From CAZU01 sp045637985 (lineage in GTDB: Bacteria > Pseudomonadota > Alphaproteobacteria > RF32 > CAG-239), in assembly GCA_045637985.1 (NCBI GenBank), contig JAZUAM010000024.1, forward strand, positions 1 through 64,000: 64,000 bases of DNA, read 5' to 3'. Position numbers and translations under genes: made by a program. The notes beneath the pieces are model-generated. The model made no database searches. It saw nothing but the letters and a program-made list of their open reading frames with translations, and had not been told where the DNA came from. Of this stretch, positions 15,496 through 23,802 are shown in pieces (position 1 is the stretch's first letter; each line of letters opens with the position of its first letter).

Positions 15496-16332
15496 TTATC
15501 TCCCGCAAAAAGCTTTGATTATTAAAAACATCTTAGCTATACGACCGATATGGGGTTTCGGAGATATTACCTCCCATCCGCGGTTTTGCATTATATCAAA
15601 ATAATGCTTATATACATATGCCAATGCCTTTATGTTACGAGCAATTTTTTTATCAAGTTGTTTTATTAGCTCAAATGCTTTGCCGTAATTACTGTCAGCA
15701 ATCTTGGCAAGTTCTTCACGCGCCATTGATAAATTTTTATCTATCAATACCGTCATCGGATCGGTAGTTTCTATCCCTGCTTTTTGTAAAAAATCTCGCG
15801 GAATGTACAAACGACCGACCATTGCATCTTCCCTTACGTCTCTTAAAATATTTGTAATTTGCAATGCAATACCTAATGTCTCGGAAAGCTCGTTTATCAT
15901 CTTTTCATCTTTGCACCCCAACACTCGCAAAGACATACTACCGGGAGCGCTGGCAACCCCGCGACAATAAGTATAAAAATCATTAATTGTCGGAGCCTGA
16001 ATTGGGGATGGTAAATCCATTGATATACCATCCAATAATCTGACTAAATCTGTTTTGGGAATGTTAAAGCGCATACAGTTTTTATAAATATTACGCCCGA
16101 TTTGCGAAGCCGGAACTTTTTTATCATATATATTATCAAGTTCTTTGCGCCAAGCATCAAGCAACTCAATTTTGTGAGATACAGGGTCATTGCCGTCTAC
16201 AATATCATCTATGTGTCGGCAAAAAGCATATAATGTATACATTGCCCTGCGCTCTTTGGTCGGCAAAATATGCACGCCCCAAAAAAATGAGGAACCGGAT
16301 TTTTTTACTATCTTTTTTATTATTTTATTCAT
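15496..16332 (-). CDS. hpnD: Presqualene diphosphate synthase HpnD
   Basis: HpnD condenses two farnesyl diphosphates into presqualene diphosphate. The 278-residue protein is an all-helical isoprenyl synthase. It has the first Asp-rich motif CRHIDDIVDG near residue 38 and the second, NILRDVREDAMVGRLYIP, near 160-177, both typical of HpnD. GVASAPGSMSLRVLG in between is also a family signature. Its ATG overlaps the hpnC stop by four bases (ATGA), so translation is coupled. It is the middle gene of hpnC–hpnD–hpnE. Confidence 0.93.
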   Translation of the reverse strand: MNKIIKKIVKKSGSSFFWGVHILPTKERRAMYTLYAFCRHIDDIVDGNDPVSHKIELLDAWRKELDNIYDKKVPASQIGRNIYKNCMRFNIPKTDLVRLLDGISMDLPSPIQAPTINDFYTYCRGVASAPGSMSLRVLGCKDEKMINELSETLGIALQITNILRDVREDAMVGRLYIPRDFLQKAGIETTDPMTVLIDKNLSMAREELAKIADSNYGKAFELIKQLDKKIARNIKALAYVYKHYFDIMQNRGWEVISPKPHIGRIAKMFLIIKAFCGR

Positions 16333-17174
16333 ATTACAGGCCTTAGTTTCCGATATTTACAAAATATCGCCCGCACAAACCCTTGAAAAAAAGCTTTACA
16401 CCATGAAAATATTCCTAACTTCGGCGAGCATTGTAAAATATCAACTTTTTTATATCTTTGTATCATAGAATTAGTTAACGAAAGTATAACACAAACCTCT
16501 AAACGAAGACGAAAATCTCTTATGAGCGAAGGTAAAACATTTGTATCTGCTTGCATAGCTTCTAATTTAGCTATAATTTCAGCCAACATTTCTTTTATTT
16601 CCGGTTTAGTATAGCTAAGCCCCAAATCCGTTTTGCAAATATTGTATTGAGACAAAATATCATCAGGAATATATATTCGTCGCAACAAACTGTAATCGTC
16701 TTTTATATCCCCCAAATGATCAAGGATTTGTAATATTACACATAAATTTTCAGCAGGCAAATAAGCTGAAGGGTTTTCATCATGTAAAGCCAACAAAAAT
16801 CTGCCTACCGGAGCTGCTGAATATCGACAATAATCCAGCAATTCCTCCCAAATTATTATATCCTTTTGTTTGGCATCGCGTTCAAAAGCAACAAGTAAAT
16901 CTGTAAACAACGAAGCATCCAGCCTTTCTTCAACAAATAATTTGCCCAATTTTCGGATAATTACATAACTGTTGCCCGAAGACGGATTTAAAAAAGCATT
17001 TTGAATATCATTTAACTTGGTTATTTTTTCTTCTTCGGTCAACAATGATGAATCGGCTATATCATCAGCAAATCGAGCCGCTGCATAATATGCTTTTATA
17101 ATGTTTTGAAATTTTGGTTTAATTAACATTCCGACCGGAAAATTTTCGTTATGATAATTTGCATCTTCATTCAT
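16329..17174 (-). CDS. hpnC: Hydroxysqualene synthase HpnC
   Basis: HpnC converts presqualene diphosphate to hydroxysqualene. The 281-residue protein has the family's N-terminal HNENFPVG signature, a first Asp-rich motif AARFADDIADSS and a second LDHLGDIKDDYSLLRRIYIP. It is paralogous to hpnD, which follows with a four-base overlap. Six bases separate it from the trmFO stop, so the whole run is probably one transcript. Squalene made here could feed a hopanoid or sterol-like pathway, but the cyclase gene is not in this window. Confidence 0.92.
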   Translation of the reverse strand: MNEDANYHNENFPVGMLIKPKFQNIIKAYYAAARFADDIADSSLLTEEEKITKLNDIQNAFLNPSSGNSYVIIRKLGKLFVEERLDASLFTDLLVAFERDAKQKDIIIWEELLDYCRYSAAPVGRFLLALHDENPSAYLPAENLCVILQILDHLGDIKDDYSLLRRIYIPDDILSQYNICKTDLGLSYTKPEIKEMLAEIIAKLEAMQADTNVLPSLIRDFRLRLEVCVILSLTNSMIQRYKKVDILQCSPKLGIFSWCKAFFQGFVRAIFCKYRKLRPVI

Positions 17175-17180
17175 ATTATT

Positions 17181-18539
17181 TTACGCCTTAATTTGTGTAA
17201 CCCATGGCAATATATCTTTTAATGCCCTGCGGCAATATGCTTCTTTGCGTTCCATGCCTTTTATTTTGCGAAATTTGCCATTGGTTGTTGTTTCTCCGAC
17301 AATCGTCGGAAACAAACCGAAGTTTACGTTCATAGGTTGATAATCTTCAATATTTGTGTCATCTCGCAAATGCTTATAAACAGCACCAAACGCTGTGGTT
17401 TCCGGTGGTAAAACCGCTGTTTTATCAGTAAGTTCGCATGATTTGAAATAACCGACCAAATAACCTACGGCAGCGCTTTCGACATATCCTTCACATCCGG
17501 TTATTTGTCCGGCAAATGATATGTTGGTATGAGATTTAAGACGTAAATATTCATCCAATAAAATCGGTGATTTTATAAAGGTATTTTTGTGAATTCCGCC
17601 AAGTCTTGCAAATCTGGCATTTTCAAGTCCGGGAATTTGTCTGAAAATACGTTCTTGTTCGCCATATTTCATCTTAGTTTGAAAACCAACCATATTACGC
17701 AGTGTATCCTCTTTGTTGTCTTGTCTGAGTTGGACAACCGCAAACGGCTTTTGCTCCGGATTATGAGAATTTGTCAGCCCTACAGGTTTCAAAGGTCCGA
17801 AAAGAAGAGTATCTTTTCCGCGTTCGGCCATAACTTCTATCGGTAAACAACCATCAAAATACGAAGCTTTTTCAAAATCGTGAAATTCTACCTTTTCCGC
17901 AGAAAGCAACGCATCAACAAAAGTATAATATTGTTCTTCATTCAGCGGACAGTTTATGTAGTCAAATTTGTCACCTTTGTCATAACGAGACTGATACCAT
18001 GCTTTTGAAAAATCTATACTATCTTTGTAAATTACCGGAGCTATCGCATCAAAAAAATTAAGACTTTGATTGCCTACCAAACTTATAATGGATTCTATTA
18101 AAGGTTCAGATGTTAACGGACCGCTGGCGATAATAACATGAGGTAAATCAAGCGGAACAGATACCTGTTCTTCTTCAACAAAGCTGATTAACGGATGTGA
18201 TTTCAATTTGTTGTCAATATATGCCGAAAAACCTTCTCTGTCTACAGCCAATGCTCCACCGGCAGGCACTCTTGTCTTGTCTGCGGCTTCCATTATTATT
18301 GAACCTGCAAGGCGCATTTCTTGATGCAAAACACCTATTGCCGAATTATTAAAATCATCCGAACGCAATGAATTTGAGCAAACAAGCTCTGCTGCTTTTG
18401 CGGTTTTGTGTGCCGGAGACATTTTTTGCGGTCTCATTTCGCGGATAACGACACTTATTCCGCGAGAGGCTAATTGCCATGCTGCTTCGGATCCGGCAAG
18501 CCCTGCCCCAATTATATGTATTTCTTTTTTTGACATCAT
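17181..18539 (-). CDS. trmFO: Folate-dependent tRNA uracil-54 C5-methyltransferase TrmFO
   Basis: TrmFO makes ribothymidine at position 54 of the tRNA T-loop, using methylene-tetrahydrofolate and FADH2. The 452-residue protein begins with the FAD motif IIGAGLAGSEAAWQLA. It has the family signatures REMRPQKMSPAHKT, ELVCSNSLRSDD, and near the C-terminus FAGQITGCEGYVESAA and NVNFGLFP. The cytosolic enzyme is typical of many Firmicutes and alphaproteobacteria. The start is Met1 or Met2, with no strong binding site visible. It heads the hpn operon; the gene on its other side is divergent. Confidence 0.95.
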   Translation of the reverse strand: MMSKKEIHIIGAGLAGSEAAWQLASRGISVVIREMRPQKMSPAHKTAKAAELVCSNSLRSDDFNNSAIGVLHQEMRLAGSIIMEAADKTRVPAGGALAVDREGFSAYIDNKLKSHPLISFVEEEQVSVPLDLPHVIIASGPLTSEPLIESIISLVGNQSLNFFDAIAPVIYKDSIDFSKAWYQSRYDKGDKFDYINCPLNEEQYYTFVDALLSAEKVEFHDFEKASYFDGCLPIEVMAERGKDTLLFGPLKPVGLTNSHNPEQKPFAVVQLRQDNKEDTLRNMVGFQTKMKYGEQERIFRQIPGLENARFARLGGIHKNTFIKSPILLDEYLRLKSHTNISFAGQITGCEGYVESAAVGYLVGYFKSCELTDKTAVLPPETTAFGAVYKHLRDDTNIEDYQPMNVNFGLFPTIVGETTTNGKFRKIKGMERKEAYCRRALKDILPWVTQIKA

Positions 18540-18671
18540 AAACGACGTTATAATTAATTTTGATACAAAAGTAAATAAAAACTTCCGTTTATAAGTTGAG
18601 TATATTGTTTGCCATTAAAAATAAAAACCAATATAATGCGCTCTGAAAGGTATATCGGAGATGTTTTTGAG

Positions 18672-19883
18672 ATGAAAATTAAATTCTTGATAATTGTTTT
18701 AATAACGCTGATGTTTGCTTGGCCTATGCCGACAAAAGCAAGCGAAGATTCTGCCGAATACCCGTTTCCGGAAGATTTTAATTTTGATGACTTACCTGAT
18801 ATTGAGGCTCCTCTCAACGATACCTCTGATACAAATGTTATTGACAAAACAGATGAAACCGGTTCGATTTCGGATGTAAAATTGCCGATTGAAAAAAAAG
18901 AAACATCTGTTTCAAAACCAAACGAATTTGAAGCCCCCATAATGTTACCGGAAACAAAATATACTCCGGCAACAGGAACTATATCCGGTGTCGGAAACAA
19001 AATTGTCGAAAGTTCGGATGAACCGATATTTATTCCCAAACGCCCTGATATAGAAACGGAAACCGATGCTTTTGACAAAGACAAAAGCCTGACGGAAACG
19101 CTGAAAGAAAGCGACCCCGAACAACCTAAAAAAATGTTGGAAGGAACATGGGTTGAAAAATTAACTTCATCAAACCCGTTATCTTTGCTCACGGTTAATG
19201 ATGAAAAAGATGATAAAGAAAAAAAAGAAAGCAAACTTGAAGAATTGGTAAAAAAATCTCGCAACAAAGATAATGCGGGAAAATCAAATGCATCGGTATT
19301 TGATATATCCGGCGTAATGTTGAGAATGAACCTTAAACAGGTTGAGCGAACATTAGAAAACCGAGGTTTCAAAAAAATAAATGCCCGTTTTGAAATACCC
19401 AATTTTATTAAATGGCGCAATGAAGAAACTTGCAGAACAAAAGGTGTTGTCGGATATGAGCGCTTGGAAGCTTGTGTAATCAGCATGGCAAAAAAAGACG
19501 GACACCAATATATGCAATATATAAAATACGTCAAATACGATTCAAAAGAAGAAATTGAAGTATACTTTACAAGTAATTTTACGGAAAACAAAGTTTATAA
19601 AATCGTTTATAAATCTACGATTGCCAATATCACGGGAAATTCTCCGAAAGCCGTTTATATCAGAAATATAAAAGTCTATGATTTTTGGAAGAAAATAAAT
19701 CAAAAATACGGACATCCGGATAATAAAACAACCGTTACTTGGGGAATGGGCGGAGACAAGCCGTACCTTAAAGCTTCAACCGGAAATTTGTTATTGGAAG
19801 ATCCGATGTTTCGAGAGCTTGATTATACCAGAATGTCCCGCGAAGACCAACGTTTTATAAACAGTGAGTTTTATAATTTTTAA
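18672..19883 (+). CDS. Secreted or periplasmic protein of unknown function
   Basis: This 403-residue protein has a signal peptide (MKIKFLIIVLITLMFAWPMPTKAS, cleavage near residue 24). An acidic, Pro/Ser/Thr-rich and probably disordered region of about 190 residues follows, with many Lys and Glu. The C-terminal ~200 residues look folded (GVMLRMNLKQVERTLENRGF, then WRNEETCRTKGVV, then WKKINQKYGHPD). No family was recognised. An internal Met at residue 22 of the longer frame is taken as start because the signal peptide begins there; GGAG lies 12 bases upstream. It is transcribed toward chpT, with a 19-base gap. Confidence 0.7.
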   Translation: MKIKFLIIVLITLMFAWPMPTKASEDSAEYPFPEDFNFDDLPDIEAPLNDTSDTNVIDKTDETGSISDVKLPIEKKETSVSKPNEFEAPIMLPETKYTPATGTISGVGNKIVESSDEPIFIPKRPDIETETDAFDKDKSLTETLKESDPEQPKKMLEGTWVEKLTSSNPLSLLTVNDEKDDKEKKESKLEELVKKSRNKDNAGKSNASVFDISGVMLRMNLKQVERTLENRGFKKINARFEIPNFIKWRNEETCRTKGVVGYERLEACVISMAKKDGHQYMQYIKYVKYDSKEEIEVYFTSNFTENKVYKIVYKSTIANITGNSPKAVYIRNIKVYDFWKKINQKYGHPDNKTTVTWGMGGDKPYLKASTGNLLLEDPMFRELDYTRMSREDQRFINSEFYNF

Positions 19884-19902
19884 AAAACAACAGGATTAAA
19901 CA

Positions 19903-20499
19903 ATGAATAATAGTCGTATTTGTGAATTAGTTTGTACTCGTATAAGCCATGATATTGTCGGTAATATCGGAGCTGTAGCTAATGCGGTTGAACTTTTGGA
20001 AGATGATGACCTTGATTTTTTGGGTGATATAAAGTCGATATTAAAAACAAGTTCACAAACATTGACTGCCAGAATGAAATTTTTTCGATTAGCTTTCGGC
20101 TTGGGTAATACCGGACTGACAAATAACGAGGTTGTTATTAAAACAACACAAGATTATTTGCATACTTTAGGTAACAAAGATTATCCCATAACGTTGAAGA
20201 TGAATGTGTGCGAAAACAATCAGAGATCCGCAATGTTGATGGTTATGACTATGGCGGATACTCTTATCAGAGGTGGAGAAATAAGTGTTTTTGAACAAAA
20301 CAATCAGCTTATTTGTAATATTGACAATACTTTGAAAATATCATCTGACAAATTGGAAAAAATACGTGATGTTATAAACAATGCGGTAGAAGCTGATGAT
20401 GCAACTATGGCTCCTTTGTGGTTTTTGTCAGAACAATGTGATAATCGCAAAATAAGTCTTTTACAAACAAATGATTTTGTCAGATTGGTGATGGAGTAA
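19903..20499 (+). CDS. chpT: ChpT-type histidine phosphotransferase
   Basis: ChpT passes phosphate from the hybrid kinase CckA to CtrA and CpdR in alphaproteobacteria. The 198-residue protein has a dimerisation/phosphotransfer helix with CTRISHDIVGNIGAVANAVELL, where His16 is the predicted phosphorylation site. A degenerate HATPase-like domain without ATP-binding boxes follows, as in PF10090. It is the first of three tightly spaced genes: a receiver protein starts four bases later, and then a CheR methyltransferase. Context with CheR rather than ctrA suggests its partner may be the adjacent receiver. Gene name from family resemblance. Confidence 0.85.
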   Translation: MNNSRICELVCTRISHDIVGNIGAVANAVELLEDDDLDFLGDIKSILKTSSQTLTARMKFFRLAFGLGNTGLTNNEVVIKTTQDYLHTLGNKDYPITLKMNVCENNQRSAMLMVMTMADTLIRGGEISVFEQNNQLICNIDNTLKISSDKLEKIRDVINNAVEADDATMAPLWFLSEQCDNRKISLLQTNDFVRLVME

Positions 20500-20503
20500 A
20501 AAT

Positions 20504-20881
20504 ATGCCGAGTTGTATTGTTGCTGATGATTCAAAAATAATGAGAATGCTTTTATCAAAGATTTTGGAAAACTTCGGTTATACGGTTTCCGGAGCTGAAG
20601 ATGGCGAAGATTTGTTGGAACAATGCGCTAAAAATATGCCAGATTTGATTATTTGTGACTGGCAAATGCCTTTGATTGACGGAATTGATGTATTGTTAAA
20701 AATTCGATCCGATAAAAAAATCAAACAACCTATTTTTATGTTCTGCTCTTATATTAAAGATGTCGAAATTATATCTCAGGCAATTAATGCCGGTGCTGAT
20801 GACTTTATAATGCGTCCGTTTGATGAAGATATTATTGCATCTAAACTTAAAATTATAAAAGTATTACAGGGAGTAAAATAA
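20504..20881 (+). CDS. Single-domain response regulator
   Basis: This 125-residue protein is a receiver domain alone. Asp8 and Asp9 form the acidic pocket and Asp52 (LIICDWQMP) is the phospho-acceptor. Two conserved positions are unusual. The switch Ser/Thr segment reads FMFCSYI, with Ser82, and the near-invariant Lys before Pro is Arg104 (MRPFDED). Some CheY-like regulators keep function with Arg, but signalling may be altered. It starts four bases after chpT and its stop overlaps the cheR start (TAATG), so the three are made together. It is probably the phosphorylation target of the ChpT-like protein. Confidence 0.88.
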   Translation: MPSCIVADDSKIMRMLLSKILENFGYTVSGAEDGEDLLEQCAKNMPDLIICDWQMPLIDGIDVLLKIRSDKKIKQPIFMFCSYIKDVEIISQAINAGADDFIMRPFDEDIIASKLKIIKVLQGVK

Positions 20882-21786
20882 TGCGTCGGCAAGATTTTGA
20901 ATTTTTGTTAGATTTGTTAAAAGAAAATGCCGGTTGGGAATTTGATGAAACCCAATATTTTATCCTTGATAAAAAAATGAGTAATTTCATACGAGAAAAA
21001 GGATTTAATTCTGTTGAAGAATTGGTTATGGAACTAAAAACGAATAATCGGCCTTTGATTTCACAAGTTGTTGAAGCTATGGCTTTTTCGGATACGGCAT
21101 TTTTCAGAGATTTTGATGTTTTTTACCGTTTTCAAAAAGTGTTGTTGCCAAAACTTAAAGAAAAATGTCGAGCAACTAAAAAATTAAATATATGGAGCTT
21201 GGGATGTTCAACCGGACAAGAAACTTATTCAATAGCTATGGCTATTAATAATGCTGACAAAATGTTTGCCGATTGGGATATTAATATCTTAGGGTCCGAT
21301 TTATCATCTGTAGCTATAAGCAAAGCACAACGAGGAATATACAATAATTTTGAGATTCAAATGGGGCTTAATGCCAAAACAATATTAGAATATTTTGATT
21401 TTGAAAATGAGCAATGGTTTGCCAAAAATAATATCAAAAATATGATTGAGTTCAGACGTTATAATATGTTGGAACAAGCAATTGTTAAATCAAAATTTGA
21501 AGTTGTATTCTGCCGTAATGTTTTGCGATATTTTTCGCCGGAACATCAGGATGATATCTTAAAAAGAATAAGCGAAAAACAACCGCAAGGCGGATATTTG
21601 TATTTAGGCAAAGGTGAGTATATTCCGGCTGTCGATAAATATTATTACAAACTTGATAATGCCTCCGGTGCTTATGTGGCAATCGGAAATACATCATCGG
21701 CAATAAAGGCAACAAACTTAGCGGTATCACCATCAGATGATGATGCTATGCCCAGTTTTACACGACCTAAAGGTTTAATAAATTAA
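20881..21786 (+). CDS. cheR: CheR-type protein-glutamate methyltransferase
   Basis: CheR methylates glutamates in chemoreceptors with S-adenosylmethionine. The 301-residue protein has the N-terminal helical domain (residues 1-75) and the SAM-binding motif IWSLGCSTGQETYSIAM near 102-118. DLSSVAISKAQRGIY, FEVVFCRNVLRYFSP and a GGYLYLGKGE strand follow, all typical of CheR. Its start overlaps the receiver stop by one base. No cheA, cheB or receptor is in the window, so the module could be chemotaxis-like or rewired. A strong terminator lies behind it. Confidence 0.9.
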   Translation: MRRQDFEFLLDLLKENAGWEFDETQYFILDKKMSNFIREKGFNSVEELVMELKTNNRPLISQVVEAMAFSDTAFFRDFDVFYRFQKVLLPKLKEKCRATKKLNIWSLGCSTGQETYSIAMAINNADKMFADWDINILGSDLSSVAISKAQRGIYNNFEIQMGLNAKTILEYFDFENEQWFAKNNIKNMIEFRRYNMLEQAIVKSKFEVVFCRNVLRYFSPEHQDDILKRISEKQPQGGYLYLGKGEYIPAVDKYYYKLDNASGAYVAIGNTSSAIKATNLAVSPSDDDAMPSFTRPKGLIN

Positions 21787-21810
21787 TTTGATGCTATGTA
21801 TGTCATTGAA

Positions 21811-21843
21811 AAAAATAAGCACCTCTGCGTGGTGCTTATTTTT
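21811..21843. terminator. Bidirectional intrinsic terminator
   Basis: AAAAATAAGCACC (21811-21823) pairs with GGTGCTTATTTTT (21831-21843) around a 7-base loop. It ends the chpT–receiver–cheR operon and the convergent Cys-rich gene. Confidence 0.9.
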
Positions 21844-21849
21844 AGTTTG

Positions 21850-23175
21850 TTACTTCACGAACCATGCGGCACAACCGCCCCAACATGTCTCGGTATCCAT
21901 ATATCCGGTTGCACAACCTGTTGCTTTGCGGCATATGATATAATCCAAAGCACCTTTACTTGTTTGAACATCATAGACATAACCATTACCTGATTTTGCG
22001 GCAGCAGCTTTATTGTCTATTTCAGTTGTAGAAGATGCTGTTCCGCTTGCAACAAGCTCATAACCACTGGCACATCCGGTTAATTTGCCACAATTAAAAC
22101 CTCCTGCCGGAATTTTTGTTATATTCATACCCGTAGCACTAAGAGTTGTTCCTCTACAAAAATATGTTGTACTTCCGGAGCTTACAATACCGGTAGAACA
22201 ACCGGTAACTTTTCGGCAATCAATAGTTCCGCCTTGTTGTTTTGTTGATGTACTATACCATGCTACAGACGGAGACACAATAGTAGCACAATCAGCAGTA
22301 CCGGTTCCTATACAAGGAGCAGATTCAGAGCAAGTTCCGTCAAAATAGTGATATGTTGCCGTATTATAATATAACGGATTACCTGGTTTAACGGTAGCAC
22401 AATCATTTTGAGCTGTTGGAGACGCAGCATATAGAGGTGGTGTATAAGCACTTACACCGGTAACGCAAACGGTTGAATATGTAACGTTATATGTTTTGGT
22501 ATTTAAATTACCTTTGTAAGTAATAAGAGAACTGTCATCAGATACGGTAAAAGTGGTGCTACCGCTTCCTTGTGTTTTAATACTCAACTTTGTATTAGTC
22601 ATCTTGGTACCTGTTTTACAAGTAAACGAATCATACTTGAAACAAGTACGTGTATCACCGGTTGAAGTTCCTCCGCTTCCGGCAAGTCCTTTAACGCCGG
22701 TTTGTGATTTGCTGGTATATGTAAAATTGGTGCTTACATTACTAACAAAATCTTCTGAAGGCAGATAGTTTTGCGTAGAATTACAATTACATGTTGCGTA
22801 ATAATTGGTTGTTCCTAGAGTGCATCTGGAAGTATCAGCCGGTACAGTAAAACCCTCTGATGTACATTGGGATTGAGTAAATTGATATTCATTGGCGCAA
22901 TAACACTTATAACATTTTTTTTCTTCAAACTTCGTAAACTTTTTGCAAATAGCATTATACTGCGGGTCATCATATTCATTTTGTGCATTATCACATGTGG
23001 CAGTTTTGCCGATACATCCTATACCCTCACAGTCGTTCACTGTTGATTTGGTATTAGTACCAACCCCTATAACATCTCTTCGGTATTCGGTAATATTAAC
23101 AATATCAGAATAGGCAGGTGTTGCAAGTATCATAGTTAAGACGATGATTGCTGTTTTTTGTAATAAATGTGCCAT
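21850..23175 (-). CDS. Cys-rich secreted protein with repeated TGC/TGY units
   Basis: This 441-residue protein starts MAHLLQKTAIIVLTMILATPAYS, a clear signal peptide, with GAGGA upstream of the ATG at 23175. The mature part is rich in Cys, Thr, Ser and Gly. It has a Cys cluster (KKCYKCYCANEYQFTQSQC) near residue 90, Ser/Thr-rich stretches, and several short units of the form CRK-x-TGC-x-TG in the last 130 residues, ending CWGGCAAWFVK. Many disulfides are likely, so it probably lives outside the cytoplasm, perhaps on the surface. No family was recognised. It is a single gene, convergent with cheR. Confidence 0.7.
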   Translation of the reverse strand: MAHLLQKTAIIVLTMILATPAYSDIVNITEYRRDVIGVGTNTKSTVNDCEGIGCIGKTATCDNAQNEYDDPQYNAICKKFTKFEEKKCYKCYCANEYQFTQSQCTSEGFTVPADTSRCTLGTTNYYATCNCNSTQNYLPSEDFVSNVSTNFTYTSKSQTGVKGLAGSGGTSTGDTRTCFKYDSFTCKTGTKMTNTKLSIKTQGSGSTTFTVSDDSSLITYKGNLNTKTYNVTYSTVCVTGVSAYTPPLYAASPTAQNDCATVKPGNPLYYNTATYHYFDGTCSESAPCIGTGTADCATIVSPSVAWYSTSTKQQGGTIDCRKVTGCSTGIVSSGSTTYFCRGTTLSATGMNITKIPAGGFNCGKLTGCASGYELVASGTASSTTEIDNKAAAAKSGNGYVYDVQTSKGALDYIICRKATGCATGYMDTETCWGGCAAWFVK

Positions 23176-23289
23176 TTTCGCTATCCTCGCAAAATAAACG
23201 CACACCACAACGTGCGTGAGTATCTATATTTGTTTTATAGTATCACAAAAAGGTTAAAAAAGCAATAAATTTCCTTTTTTTGTTATTAA

Positions 23290-23802
23290 TCAGTTTTCTT
23301 TTTTGCAAAATGAAAATGACGTCAAATTGGCACTGATTTGTTCTATTTTATCAAAAACATCATTTATCGGCTGTGAAAAATCAATAACAATCCCTGGAGA
23401 AAGATAACATTTTTCAACTTTGGCATCATAAAAACAAAATGGCGTGGAAAACCAATGTAAATAAGATATGCTGTCATCAATATGAAAATTAATATTATTA
23501 CGACGACAAAAATCGGCTTTGGCTATATTCCACAAATATTCGGGAATATCTATTGTTCCGTCGGATTTTAGCTCTAATTTTCCTAAAGCCTGATAATAAT
23601 CGGATATGGCAAAAACAAAATCATATTGTATATTTTGTTTTTTTAACGCCTCTTCTACTTTCAATTTTGGACCACCGGTAATTATATAAACAAAATGATT
23701 ACGCGCTTTAGCTTCTGAACAAAACTTTGCAAAATAGTCTGTTTTTTTATCGATAACACCGTGATAATCCAGACCTATTTTGAGTTGGTTGTCAGTTGCC
23801 AT
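23290..23802 (-). CDS. HAD-like hydrolase
   Basis: This 170-residue protein has LKIGLDYHGVID at the N-terminus (HAD motif I, Asp-x-His form), IITGGP near 45 (motif II position) and FHIDDS near 110 (motif IV). It is a compact HAD-superfamily member with no large cap; the substrate is unknown. The ATG at 23802 is chosen because GGAGA lies just upstream; an in-frame TTG four codons earlier is inside that site. It overlaps the stop of the large AsmA-like gene by 11 bases, so it is co-translated with it. Confidence 0.75.
   Translation of the reverse strand: MATDNQLKIGLDYHGVIDKKTDYFAKFCSEAKARNHFVYIITGGPKLKVEEALKKQNIQYDFVFAISDYYQALGKLELKSDGTIDIPEYLWNIAKADFCRRNNINFHIDDSISYLHWFSTPFCFYDAKVEKCYLSPGIVIDFSQPINDVFDKIEQISANLTSFSFCKKEN

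Noticed and set aside
18554..19591. Minus-strand frame of 345 codons
   Set aside because: Ser/Phe-rich shadow of the plus-strand periplasmic protein; the plus frame has a signal peptide and a matching downstream operon.
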